Shown: one piece after another, positions 16,513 through 24,462 of the stretch
Numbering within the stretch: the stretch's first letter is position 1
Layout: the number at the start of each line of letters is the position of its first letter
Origin: Ramlibacter rhizophilus
Lineage (GTDB): Bacteria; Pseudomonadota; Gammaproteobacteria; Burkholderiales; Burkholderiaceae_C
Direction: 5' to 3'
Length of the DNA: 64,000 nt
Assembly: GCF_004681965.1 (NCBI RefSeq)
Contig: NZ_SMLL01000005.1
Coordinates: 248,001 to 312,000, forward strand
Position numbers and translations under genes: made by a program
The notes under the pieces: generated by a model
Databases searched by the model: none
Seen by the model: only the letters and a program-made list of their open reading frames with translations
Told to the model about the DNA's origin: nothing

Positions 16513-16935
16513 ATGTCCCAGCAGAACGTCACCCTGGTCCAGTCCATCTATGAAGCCTTCGCCCGCGGCGACGTGCCCGCGGTGCTGGCCCTCTTCGCCG
16601 ACGACATCGAGTGGATCGAGGCGGACCATTTCCCCTACGCGGACGGCAGTCCGTACCGCGGCCCGCAGGCGGTGGTCAACGGGGTGTTCGCCCGGCTGGG
16701 CGCCGAATGGGATGGCTTCTCCGTCCAGCCCAAGGAACTGCTCGACGCCGGCGATCGCGTCGTGGCGCTGGGCACCTACCGCGGCACGTACAAGGCCACG
16801 GGCAAGCCGGTACAGGCACAGTTCGCGCATGTGTGGTCGCTGCGCGCCGGCAAGGCGGCGAAGTTCCAGCAGTACACCGACACCCAGCAGTTCGCGCAGG
16901 CGGTCGGCGCGGTTGCGGAAGGTGCCCACGCCTGA
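16513..16935 (+). CDS. NTF2-like / SnoaL-type protein
   Basis: This 140-aa protein of the nuclear-transport-factor-2-like fold has the typical N-terminal helix and cone motif (VQSIYEAFARGDVPAVLALFADDIEWIE), then GTYRGTYKATGKPV and HVWSLRAGK. These small cone-shaped proteins act as ketosteroid-isomerase-like enzymes or ligand binders; no substrate can be inferred. The ATG at 16513 follows TTGGAGACC. It sits alone between the IclR gene and the convergent CvpA-CAP gene. Confidence 0.83.
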   Translation: MSQQNVTLVQSIYEAFARGDVPAVLALFADDIEWIEADHFPYADGSPYRGPQAVVNGVFARLGAEWDGFSVQPKELLDAGDRVVALGTYRGTYKATGKPVQAQFAHVWSLRAGKAAKFQQYTDTQQFAQAVGAVAEGAHA

Positions 16936-16968
16936 GCGGCGCGCGTCCCTTCCCCCGACTCCCTGCCC

Positions 16969-17943
16969 CTAGTTCCTGAACTTCTGCGTCACCATCAACC
17001 CATAGCGCCCGCCATCGAGCACCGCGATGCCCACGCGGCCGAAGCCCGGGCGCAGGATGTTCGCGCGGTGGCCGGGGGAGTCCATGAGGCCCTGGTGCGC
17101 GAGTTCCAGGCTGCGGGCGAAGGCCAGGTTCTCGCCGGCGAGCAGGAAGCGCACCCGCGCCGCGCGCATGCGGTCGAAGGGGCCCGCGCCTTCGGGCGTG
17201 ACGTGCGAGAAGTAGGCCCGCGTGAACATGTCGGCCGCATGCGCCCTCGCAACCGCCTGCAGCTGCGGGTCGGGCGCGAGCGGAGGCAGTCCGCGGCGGG
17301 TGCGCTCCGCGTTCAGCAGGTCCAGCATGCGGGCCTCCAGTTCGGGCCGGGCCGGTGCCTGGGCCACCGCGAAGGGCAAGGCGACGCGCTCGTCGGAGCC
17401 CGGCTTCACGATCAGGCGGCCCAGGGTGTTCTGCACCGCGTCCTCGAACACCGGCGCGAGCTGCGCCTCCAGCCATTCGGCCGGGCGCACCAGCACACCG
17501 GCCAGCGTGCTCTCGCGCGCCAGGGTGCTCACCCGGTCCAGCCAGGGCACGGTGAGCAGCAGCAATGCGAGCAGCGCGGCATGGACGAGCCCGACCGCCA
17601 GCCCGGGCACGAGTCCCAGCACCCGGTTGGCCGCATGGCCGTGCACGCGCCGGGGCAGCACCGCAAGGGCGCGCCCGACCAGCAGCCCGAGCGCGAGCCG
17701 CACCAGCAGCAGGATCAGCACGAAGGCCAGCGGCTCCGTCCACACGCCCAGTGGCAGGCCCCCGCCTTCCAGCATCCGCGCCGCGCCCCGCCAGCCCCAC
17801 AGCGCGGCCACGAAGGAAGCGACCAGCATGGCCAGCTGCGCGGCGCCGGCAACGAAGCCCTGGCGCCAGCCGCCGAAGAGGCCCAGCGCGATGACAAGCA
17901 GGAGGAAGAGGTCCAGCAGGTTCAGGTCGAGAGGCACGGGCAT
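16969..17943 (-). CDS. CvpA-type membrane domain fused to CAP domain
   Basis: This 324-aa protein has an N-terminal CvpA-like membrane part with about four hydrophobic segments (residues 5-150: LLDLFLLLVIALGLFGGWRQG and later). A C-terminal extracytoplasmic CAP/SCP domain (about 200-324) carries MLDLLNAERTRRGLPPL, ARAHAADMFTRAYFSH, GENLAFA and SPGHRANIL. The conserved CAP histidines and glutamates appear present. CvpA was first linked to colicin V production; CAP domains bind sterols/lipids or act on the cell wall. The ATG at 17943 is preferred over a TTG four codons upstream. The role is unknown; cell-envelope action is likely. Confidence 0.85.
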   Translation of the reverse strand: MPVPLDLNLLDLFLLLVIALGLFGGWRQGFVAGAAQLAMLVASFVAALWGWRGAARMLEGGGLPLGVWTEPLAFVLILLLVRLALGLLVGRALAVLPRRVHGHAANRVLGLVPGLAVGLVHAALLALLLLTVPWLDRVSTLARESTLAGVLVRPAEWLEAQLAPVFEDAVQNTLGRLIVKPGSDERVALPFAVAQAPARPELEARMLDLLNAERTRRGLPPLAPDPQLQAVARAHAADMFTRAYFSHVTPEGAGPFDRMRAARVRFLLAGENLAFARSLELAHQGLMDSPGHRANILRPGFGRVGIAVLDGGRYGLMVTQKFRN

Positions 17944-18012
17944 GGGCGGCAGCAAGGCATGGCTGCCGACGAGCCTACCCGGCGCGCACGCCCTGCCCTG
18001 TAGGACCGCGCA

Positions 18013-18789
18013 TCACAGCACGAACGGCCGCCCCGTCACCGGCGTGCTGGGCACCGCCATGTCTTGGCGGGCCATGATGCCGGCCTCCCAGGCCAGGCGC
18101 CCCGATTCCACCGCGAGGCGGAAGGCGCGCGCCATGGTGACCGGATCGCGCGCCTGCGCCACGGCGCTGTTCAGGAGGATGCCGTCGAAGCCCAGCTCCA
18201 TGGCTTCCACCGCGTCGCGCGGCGAGCCGATGCCGGCATCGACGATCAGCGGCACGTCCGGCAGGCGGGCGCGCAGCGTGCGCAGCGCGAAGGGATTGAG
18301 CAGGCCCTGGCCCGAGCCGATGGGCGCGCCCCAGGGCATGAGGATGCGGCAGCCCACGTCCAGCAGGCGCTGGCAGCTGACCAGGTCGTCGGTGCAGTAG
18401 GGGAAGACCTCGAAGCCGTCCCGCACCAGCGTGCGCGCGGCTTCGACCAGCTCGAAGGGGTCCGGCTGCAGCGTGTGCTCGTCGCCCACCACCTCCAGCT
18501 TGATCCAGTGCGTGCCGAACAGCTCGCGCGCCATGCGCGAAAGCGTCACGGCCTCCTGCGCGCTGCGGCAGCCGGCCGTGTTGGGCAGGAGGCGCGCGCC
18601 GCTGTCCCGGATGATCTGCAGGAAGTCGTTGGGCTTGCCCTCGCCCGCGAGCTGGCGCTTCAGGCCCACGGTGACGACCTGGCTGCCCGAGGCGGCAATG
18701 GCCTCGCGCAGCACGGCCGGCGAGGGATAGCCGGCGGTGCCGAGGAAGAAGCGGCTGTCCAGCGCGGCGCCGCCGATGTGAAATGGCAT
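18013..18789 (-). CDS. thiG: Thiazole synthase ThiG
   Basis: This 258-aa cytoplasmic TIM-barrel enzyme forms the thiazole phosphate of thiamine from deoxyxylulose 5-phosphate, dehydroglycine and ThiS-thiocarboxylate. The Schiff-base Lys97 lies in [11 protein letters not shown]; other family blocks are [15 protein letters not shown] and [22 protein letters not shown]. Length is normal. It is the last gene of the thiamine operon and begins 4 nt after the thiS stop. ThiO, two genes upstream, supplies the dehydroglycine. Confidence 0.97.
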   Translation of the reverse strand: MPFHIGGAALDSRFFLGTAGYPSPAVLREAIAASGSQVVTVGLKRQLAGEGKPNDFLQIIRDSGARLLPNTAGCRSAQEAVTLSRMARELFGTHWIKLEVVGDEHTLQPDPFELVEAARTLVRDGFEVFPYCTDDLVSCQRLLDVGCRILMPWGAPIGSGQGLLNPFALRTLRARLPDVPLIVDAGIGSPRDAVEAMELGFDGILLNSAVAQARDPVTMARAFRLAVESGRLAWEAGIMARQDMAVPSTPVTGRPFVL

Positions 18790-18793
18790 GGAA

Positions 18794-19018
18794 TCAGCCT
18801 CCGGTGATGGCCTGGAACGTGAATACGGCGTCGCCCTCGCGCAGCGCGCAGGCCGCGCGGGCCTCCCGCGCGATGAACTGCTGGTTGACGGCGGTGGCCA
18901 GGGTCTGGGGCGCGGGCGTGAGGCAGGCCACGAGCTGCTCCAGGGAGCTGCCCGCAGGAACCTCGCGCGGCTCGCCGTTGACGGTGATGGTGATGGTGGT
19001 CGTGGTGTCGTCGCTCAT
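18794..19018 (-). CDS. thiS: Sulfur-carrier protein ThiS
   Basis: This 74-aa ubiquitin-fold protein ends in the required Gly-Gly (AITGG). The C-terminal glycine is adenylated and thiocarboxylated to deliver sulfur to ThiG. The beginning ([20 protein letters not shown]) is typical of ThiS. Its ATG overlaps the thiO stop by 4 nt. The adenylyltransferase ThiF is not in this window and must come from elsewhere. Confidence 0.95.
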   Translation of the reverse strand: MSDDTTTTITITVNGEPREVPAGSSLEQLVACLTPAPQTLATAVNQQFIAREARAACALREGDAVFTFQAITGG

Positions 19019-20070
19019 GGCGGGTTCCCGTCGGTCGCGCCTGCCACGCCCAGCCGGGCCAGGCCCTCTTCCACCAGGGCCGGAGCGATGAGCCAGCCGT
19101 GGCGGAACAGCCCGTTGACCTCCAGCATGCCGGGCGCGCAGCGCAGCTCGGGCAGGTTGTCCGGCAGGGCCGGACGCAGGTTGGTGTCGGTGTGCAGCAG
19201 GCGCGCCTCGGCCAGCGCAGGCAGCACGCTGTGCGCGGCGGTGAGCAGCTCCACGATGCTGCGCACCGAGATGGGCGAGCGGTCCTCGCTCTCGATCTCG
19301 CTGGCGCCCACGACGATGCGATCGCCCGTGCGCGGCACGATGTAGACCCGGTGGCGCGGGTGCAGCAGCCGCAGCGGGCGGTTCAGGTGCAGGCCCGGAG
19401 CATGCAGGTGGATGATCTCGCCGCGCACGCCGCGCACCGGCTGCTCGGGCCGCGCGCCGGTGCCGCGCACGTCGATCACCCAGTCGGCCTCGGTGCGCTC
19501 ACCCGCGGCCTGCACCCAGCCCGCACCGAGCGACTCCACGGGACGGCTCCAGTGGAATCGGGCGCCCGCCGCCGCGGCAGCTTCCGCCAGGGCGGCCATG
19601 GCCTGCACGGTGTCGATCTGCCCTTCGCCGGGCAGCAGCCAGGCATGGGCCATGCGCTGCACGTCGGGTTCCAGCTCGCGCAGCTGTTCGCCGGTGACCG
19701 GCTGCGGGGCGCGGCCGGCCGGCGCCTTGGCGGCCAGCAGGTCGATCACGCGCCGGGCCGCGCCTTCGTCGCCGCGGTGCGCGAGCAGCAGGCTCCCGGC
19801 AAAGCGCAGGTCCACCGGCGAGGGCAGGCTGGCCACCAGCGCGGGCCACAGGGCCAGGCTGCGCAGGCCCAGCGCGAAGACCTGCTCGTCGGCGCACTCC
19901 AGCTCGGCGACCGGACTGAGCATGCCGGCGGCCGTCCAGCCCGCCGCGCCGCGCGCCTGCGCGTCGGGCGCGGGGTCGAAGACGCGCACCGCGTGCCCGG
20001 CGCGCGCCAGGTGCAGCGCGAAGAGGCGCCCGAGCAGGCCCGCGCCGGCGATGGCGATGCGAAGGCTCAT
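19015..20070 (-). CDS. thiO: Glycine oxidase ThiO
   Basis: This 351-aa FAD-dependent amine oxidase supplies iminoacetate (dehydroglycine) for ThiG in aerobic thiazole synthesis. The N-terminal IAGAGLLGRLFALHLARAGH is the FAD fold; GEGQIDTVQAMAAL, YIVPRTGDRIVVGAS and the late NGLFRHGWLIAP block are characteristic of ThiO. The ATG at 20070 overlaps the thiE stop by 4 nt, and the gene overlaps thiS by 4 nt. Use of ThiO rather than ThiH fits an aerobic organism. Confidence 0.94.
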   Translation of the reverse strand: MSLRIAIAGAGLLGRLFALHLARAGHAVRVFDPAPDAQARGAAGWTAAGMLSPVAELECADEQVFALGLRSLALWPALVASLPSPVDLRFAGSLLLAHRGDEGAARRVIDLLAAKAPAGRAPQPVTGEQLRELEPDVQRMAHAWLLPGEGQIDTVQAMAALAEAAAAAGARFHWSRPVESLGAGWVQAAGERTEADWVIDVRGTGARPEQPVRGVRGEIIHLHAPGLHLNRPLRLLHPRHRVYIVPRTGDRIVVGASEIESEDRSPISVRSIVELLTAAHSVLPALAEARLLHTDTNLRPALPDNLPELRCAPGMLEVNGLFRHGWLIAPALVEEGLARLGVAGATDGNPP

Positions 20071-21146
20071 GCGCCCTCCCCCGCCGGCAGGCTGGGATGC
20101 GGCCAGGCGGGGACGGTCGCCGCCGCCGCCTCGGCCCGCCCCGCCTCGAAGGCCTCGCGCAGCGCAGGCACCACGCGCGCCGGCACCTCGCCCAGGCCGC
20201 GCACGATGCACACGCCGTCCGCGCCCGCGGCCGCGGCCGCGCGCACCTGCGGCGCCTCCAGGATGCCGCCGATGGCGACCACCGGCGCACCGGCCCTGCC
20301 GCACCACCAGGCGAGGTTGTCCAGGCCCTGCGGCACCCAGGGCATGTCCTTGGTCGTCGTGGGCCACACCGGCCCGCAGGCGATGTAGCGCGGCGCGAGC
20401 GCGCGCGCCCGGCACAGCTCCCACACGCTGTGCGAGCTGATGCCCAGCGTGAGCCCGCGCGCGAGCAGCGCGGCGCGACCTTCGTCGCCCAGCGCCAGCA
20501 GGTCCTCCTGGCCCAGGTGGACGCCGGGGGCGCCGAGCTCGGCGGCCAGGGCCTGGTGGTCGTTCACGATCAGCTCGACCCCGGCCTCGCGGGCGAGCGC
20601 GACGCAGCGGGCCAGTTCCTCGTGCAGGCCGCGCTGCCACGCGGCATCGGCATCGCGCGGTGTCTTGATGCGCACCTGCACGCTGTGCACGCCGGCCTCG
20701 ATGACCTGCGCCAGGCGCGCCGCGCTGTCCACCAGCGCGTACAGGCCCATCGGCTTCGCGCCGGCCACCGGGCCAGCCGGCTCGAAGCGCGGCGCGTCGC
20801 CCCAGGACAGGCGTGGCAGCTCGCCGCCGTGCGCCTCGTGCAGGGCGAGCAGCGCCGCGTCCGCGGCCACGAAGCCGCGCCGGGTGGCCACGGGGAAGAC
20901 CGCGCGCACGCGCTCGGCCAAGTCCCCGGGCGCGGCCGCATCCAGGCGCACCCAGCCGCGGGCGTGCCCGGCTTCCAGCCAGTGCAGGCTGCCGCCGGAT
21001 GGCTGCGGGACGTCCAGCACGCACACGGTGGCGCCGCCGCGCGCCCGCAGGCCGGCCGCGTGCGCGGGAATGTCGGCGGCAGGCAGGCCCAGCGCGCGCG
21101 CGCCAAGGAGTTCGATCGACAACGACGTGTTCACAAGGGCCTTCAT
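20067..21146 (-). CDS. thiE: Thiamine phosphate synthase ThiE with N-terminal extension
   Basis: The C-terminal part (about residues 140-345 of 359) is a ThiE TIM barrel that couples the pyrimidine diphosphate and thiazole phosphate. Motifs are GVHSVQVRIKT, LIVNDHQALA, GVHLGQEDL, LGISSHS, YIACGPVWPTTTK and VVAIGGI. The first roughly 140 residues are an extra segment (GGATVCVLDVPQPSGGSL, FVAADAALLALHEAHGGELP). I do not recognise it as an intact enzyme; it has a faint kinase-like feel near VAADAALLALHEA. The usual ThiE length is about 210 aa. The ATG at 21146 overlaps the SDR stop by 4 nt. Confidence 0.9.
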   Translation of the reverse strand: MKALVNTSLSIELLGARALGLPAADIPAHAAGLRARGGATVCVLDVPQPSGGSLHWLEAGHARGWVRLDAAAPGDLAERVRAVFPVATRRGFVAADAALLALHEAHGGELPRLSWGDAPRFEPAGPVAGAKPMGLYALVDSAARLAQVIEAGVHSVQVRIKTPRDADAAWQRGLHEELARCVALAREAGVELIVNDHQALAAELGAPGVHLGQEDLLALGDEGRAALLARGLTLGISSHSVWELCRARALAPRYIACGPVWPTTTKDMPWVPQGLDNLAWWCGRAGAPVVAIGGILEAPQVRAAAAAGADGVCIVRGLGEVPARVVPALREAFEAGRAEAAAATVPAWPHPSLPAGEGA

Positions 21147-21910
21147 TTCATGACGAGTCCGCCATCGACGAACAGCACCTGCCCGGTCACGAACCCGCTC
21201 CACTCGGAAGCTAGGAACAGCACGGGCCCGGCGATGTCCTCCGGCCGGGCGATGCGGCGCAGCGGCGTGGCGGCGGCGATCTGGTCGCGCAGCGCGGCGC
21301 GGGTGTCCGCGCTGGCGGCGGTGGGATAGACCAGCCCGGGCGCCACGCAGTTGACGCGCACGCCCAGCGGGCCGAGTTCGGCCGCGAGGTTGCGGCTGAA
21401 GCCCACCAGCGCCGACTTGGCGGTGGTGTAGGCGTGGTAGGGCACCAGCGGATGCTCCACCAGGTTGCTGGCCACGTTGACGATGGCGCCGCGGGCGCGC
21501 TGCTGCAGGTGCGGCAGCGCCGCGCGGCACACGTGGTGCGCGGCCCCCACCGCGCCGTCGAACTGCGACTGGTAGTCGGCCCAGTCCAGCTCGCCGAAGC
21601 GGCGGCGCCGCTCCGGGTCGAAGGCATGGGCACGGAAGGCGTTGTTCACCACCACGTCGAGCCGGCCGAAGGCCTCTACGGCCTGCCCGACCAGGCGCTC
21701 GGCCTCGGCCACCTGCGTGACGTCGGCCTGCAGCGCCACGCCGACGCCGCCGGCCTCGCGGCAGTCGGCCGCCACCGTGCGGGCGGCCGCTTCGTCCCGC
21801 AGGTAGTTGACCGCGACCGCCGCGCCCTCGCGCGCGAAGGCGCGGGCGATGGCCGCGCCGATGCCCCGGCCCGCGCCGGTGACCAGCACCGCCTTGCCTT
21901 CGAAGTTCAT
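21143..21910 (-). CDS. SDR oxidoreductase inside the thiamine operon
   Basis: This 255-aa classical short-chain dehydrogenase resembles 3-oxoacyl-ACP reductases. It has cofactor loop TGAGRGIGAAIA (about residues 11-22), VNNAFRA in place of the usual NNAG, and catalytic YHAYTTAKSALVG with Ser upstream (NVASN). It overlaps both neighbours by 4 nt, so it is an integral member of the riboswitch-controlled operon, though SDRs are not part of canonical thiamine synthesis. Inference: it performs the final aldehyde-to-alcohol (or reverse) step for a compound handled by the LuxC- and LuxE-like proteins encoded upstream. Confidence 0.88.
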   Translation of the reverse strand: MNFEGKAVLVTGAGRGIGAAIARAFAREGAAVAVNYLRDEAAARTVAADCREAGGVGVALQADVTQVAEAERLVGQAVEAFGRLDVVVNNAFRAHAFDPERRRRFGELDWADYQSQFDGAVGAAHHVCRAALPHLQQRARGAIVNVASNLVEHPLVPYHAYTTAKSALVGFSRNLAAELGPLGVRVNCVAPGLVYPTAASADTRAALRDQIAAATPLRRIARPEDIAGPVLFLASEWSGFVTGQVLFVDGGLVMK

Positions 21911-22902
21911 GGCGCGGCGAGCAGCTCGGGACTGACCACGCCGTCCAGCCGCAGCGGCCGGGAGACGAGCCCCAGCGCGTGGTACACGTCCGCCGCCTTC
22001 TGCAGCGAGGCCAGGTCCATCGCGCCCAGGCCCGCGCGCTCGGTGAGCGGCGAGACGGTCGAGGCGTTGCGCAGGCGCACGATCTCGGCGTTGAGCGACG
22101 GGTCGCTGCCGTCGATGGCGCGCGTGACGGCCAGGCGCGCGGCTTCGTCGGGCTGGGCGATCATCCACGCGGCCGCGTTGCGGTAGGCACGCAGGAACCG
22201 GCGCAGCGCCTCCTTGCGCTGCTGGAACACGGCCTCGCGCACGACGAACAGGTCGCTGGAGACGGGCAGCGAGTCGCCCACCTCGATCACGTTCACGTCC
22301 TTCACGCCGCGCCGGCGGGCGACGGCCAGGCCCGTGTCGGTGGCGGCGGTGGCGTCCACCTGCCCCTGCATCAGGGGCGCGAAGTTCAGCAGCCCCGTCA
22401 CCACGATCTCCACGTCACGCTCGGCCAGGCCCGCCTGGTGCAGCAGCACCAGCAGGTTCTGGCGCGTGCCGCTCGCGAGGCTGTAGACGCCGATGCGCTT
22501 GCCCTTGAGGTCGGCCGGGCGCGTGATGCCGCTGGACTTGAGCGCCACCACGTTGAAGACGTTGCGCGGGTAGATGTCGTAGATGGCGCGCAGCTTCTCG
22601 CCCTTGTCCAGCGCCGCGAACAGCGAGCCGGGGTCGGTGAAGGCCACGTCGGCCTGGCCGCTCAGGATGTTGCGGATGGCGTCGCCGCCGCCCGCGCCGG
22701 GCACGTAGGCCAGCTCGATGCCCTGCGCCTTGTAGAAGCCCTTGTCGGGTTCGGCCAGCAGCGGCATGACTTCGGTGATGGGCTTGCTCCAGCCGGCCAC
22801 GGTGATCTTCTCCGGCGCCGGCTGGGCGCGCAGGGCGGGCGGGATCGCCGCCAGGGCCGAGGCCGCGATCAGGTGGCGGCGGGTCAGGGTGTGCAGGGGC
22901 AT
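21907..22902 (-). CDS. ABC transporter substrate-binding protein (NMT1/ThiY-like)
   Basis: This 331-aa periplasmic protein has a twin-arginine-like signal (TRRHLIAASALAAIPPALRAQ) and the NMT1/THI5-type binding fold: ITVAGWSKPITEVMPLLAEPDKGF, GGGDAIRNILSGQADVAFTD and GITRPADLKGKRIGVYSL. Relatives bind pyrimidine precursors of thiamine (ThiY) or sulfonates. Its place in a TPP-controlled operon favours a thiamine-related ligand. The ATG at 22902 is chosen because GAGGAAG lies 6 nt upstream; an earlier ATG at 22920 has no ribosome site. It overlaps the SDR gene by 4 nt. Confidence 0.9.
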   Translation of the reverse strand: MPLHTLTRRHLIAASALAAIPPALRAQPAPEKITVAGWSKPITEVMPLLAEPDKGFYKAQGIELAYVPGAGGGDAIRNILSGQADVAFTDPGSLFAALDKGEKLRAIYDIYPRNVFNVVALKSSGITRPADLKGKRIGVYSLASGTRQNLLVLLHQAGLAERDVEIVVTGLLNFAPLMQGQVDATAATDTGLAVARRRGVKDVNVIEVGDSLPVSSDLFVVREAVFQQRKEALRRFLRAYRNAAAWMIAQPDEAARLAVTRAIDGSDPSLNAEIVRLRNASTVSPLTERAGLGAMDLASLQKAADVYHALGLVSRPLRLDGVVSPELLAAP

Positions 22903-22912
22903 CGTTGCTTCC

Positions 22913-23704
22913 TCAGGCATGGGCTTGGACGGGGGGCGCGGGGACGAATGAATAAGGGCGCAGCAGCCAGCGCTCCAGCCACAGCGTGGCCTGGTAGGCG
23001 GCCCCGCCCAGGGTGGCGATGAGCAGCAGCACGGCGAACATGAGGGGCGTGTCCATGCTGCCCTGCGCGGCGATGACCAGCGCGCCCAGGCCGCGGCTCG
23101 CGCCCATGAACTCGCCGACCACGGTGCCCACCAGCGCCAGCATGACGGCCACGCGCAGGCCCGCCAGGATGCCCGGCAGGCCCGTGGGCAGCTTGAGCCG
23201 CCACAGCACCTGCGCCCGCGTGGCGCCGAGCATGCGAAACAGCTCCAGCCGCTCGGGCGCGACCTGGCGCAGGCTGGTGAGCGTGGTCTCCAGCAGGGGA
23301 AAGAAGCAGACCAGCGCGGTGATGACCACGGTGGACGTGAGTCCGAAGCCGAACCACAGGATGAACACCGGCATGAGCGCCAGCTTGGGCACCACCTGGC
23401 TGGCGACCACGTAGGGCGTGAGCAGCGCCCGCAGCGGGCGCGATTCGGCCATGGCCACGCCGGCCGCGAAGCCGACGCCGCAGCCCAGGACCGCGCCCAG
23501 GACCAGCGCCTGCGCGGTGGCGGCCAGGTGCGGCAGGAAGTAGCCGCTCGCGAGACCCCGCCACAGCGCCGCCAGCACCGCCGAGGGCGCCGGCAGCACC
23601 AGCGCCGGCAGCCCCAGGCTGCGCGCGGACCACTCCCAGGCGGCGACCAGCGCCACGCCCAGCAAGCCCGAGCCGGCCCACAGCCGCCAGCCCGCGGCGC
23701 TCAT
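22913..23704 (-). CDS. ABC transporter permease (ThiX/SsuC-like)
   Basis: This 263-aa inner-membrane protein has about six hydrophobic segments, starting with LWAGSGLLGVALVAAWEW. The BPD_transp_1 cytoplasmic loop EAA-like motif is visible at ERLELFRMLGATRAQVLWRL near residue 170. It forms the channel for the ATPase and binding protein encoded on either side. The ATG overlaps the ATPase stop by 4 nt. Confidence 0.92.
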   Translation of the reverse strand: MSAAGWRLWAGSGLLGVALVAAWEWSARSLGLPALVLPAPSAVLAALWRGLASGYFLPHLAATAQALVLGAVLGCGVGFAAGVAMAESRPLRALLTPYVVASQVVPKLALMPVFILWFGFGLTSTVVITALVCFFPLLETTLTSLRQVAPERLELFRMLGATRAQVLWRLKLPTGLPGILAGLRVAVMLALVGTVVGEFMGASRGLGALVIAAQGSMDTPLMFAVLLLIATLGGAAYQATLWLERWLLRPYSFVPAPPVQAHA

Positions 23705-24462
23705 GCGCACACCCCCGCGCTGTCTTCCAGGGCTGCGCGCACGCGCGCCACGGCGCGCGCGAAGGTGCCATGGGCACGCAGGCCGGGCGGCCGGGGGCGC
23801 GGCAGGTCCACGACGAGCGTCCGGGCGAGCCGGCCGCCCGCCATGACGCTGACCCGGTCGCCCAGGTACACCGCTTCGGCGATGTCGTGGGTGACGAAGA
23901 GCACCGTGCTGCCCTCGTCGGCGCACAGGCGCAGCAGGTCCTGCTGCAGTTCCTCCCGGGTGATGGCGTCCAGGGCCGCGAAGGGCTCGTCCAGCAGCAG
24001 CAGCGGCGGCGCCGGCAGCAGCGCGCGGGCCAGCGCGGCGCGGCTTTGCTGGCCGCCCGAGAGCTGGCGCGGATGGCGCTGCGCCAGGCCGTCCAGCCCC
24101 AGGCGCGCCAGCAGGTGCAGCGCGCGGTCCCGGTCCGCCGGAGCGGGACGGCGCTGCAGCGAGATGGGCAGCAGCACGTTGTCCAGCACGCTGTGCCATT
24201 CGAGCAGCGTGGGCGACTGGAACACGAAGCCGATGTCGGCCCGCGCCTGTGCGGGCGGGCGCCCCCGCAGGCGCACGTGGCCCGAGCGGGGCTCGACCAG
24301 CCCGGCGGCGAGCTTGAGCAGCGTGGTCTTGCCGCAGCCGCTGCGGCCCAGCAGGCAGTGCAGCTCGCCCCGGGGCACGTCCAGGTCCACGCCGGCCAGC
24401 GTGGGCGCCGCGCCGCCGTGGGCGAAGGACAGCGCCTTGAGCTCCAGGAAGGCCGTGCTCAC
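23701..24462 (-). CDS. ABC transporter ATP-binding protein (ThiZ/SsuB-like)
   Basis: This 253-aa cytoplasmic ATPase of the nitrate/sulfonate/taurine/pyrimidine importer group has Walker A GRSGCGKTT, Q-loop FVFQSPTLLEWHSV, signature LSGGQQSRAALARALL, Walker B LLLLDEPFAALD and switch His in VLFVTHDIAEAV. It starts with GTG overlapping the LuxC-like gene's stop by 4 nt. With the permease and binding protein it forms a complete importer, probably for a thiamine precursor. Confidence 0.94.
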   Translation of the reverse strand: MSTAFLELKALSFAHGGAAPTLAGVDLDVPRGELHCLLGRSGCGKTTLLKLAAGLVEPRSGHVRLRGRPPAQARADIGFVFQSPTLLEWHSVLDNVLLPISLQRRPAPADRDRALHLLARLGLDGLAQRHPRQLSGGQQSRAALARALLPAPPLLLLDEPFAALDAITREELQQDLLRLCADEGSTVLFVTHDIAEAVYLGDRVSVMAGGRLARTLVVDLPRPRPPGLRAHGTFARAVARVRAALEDSAGVCA

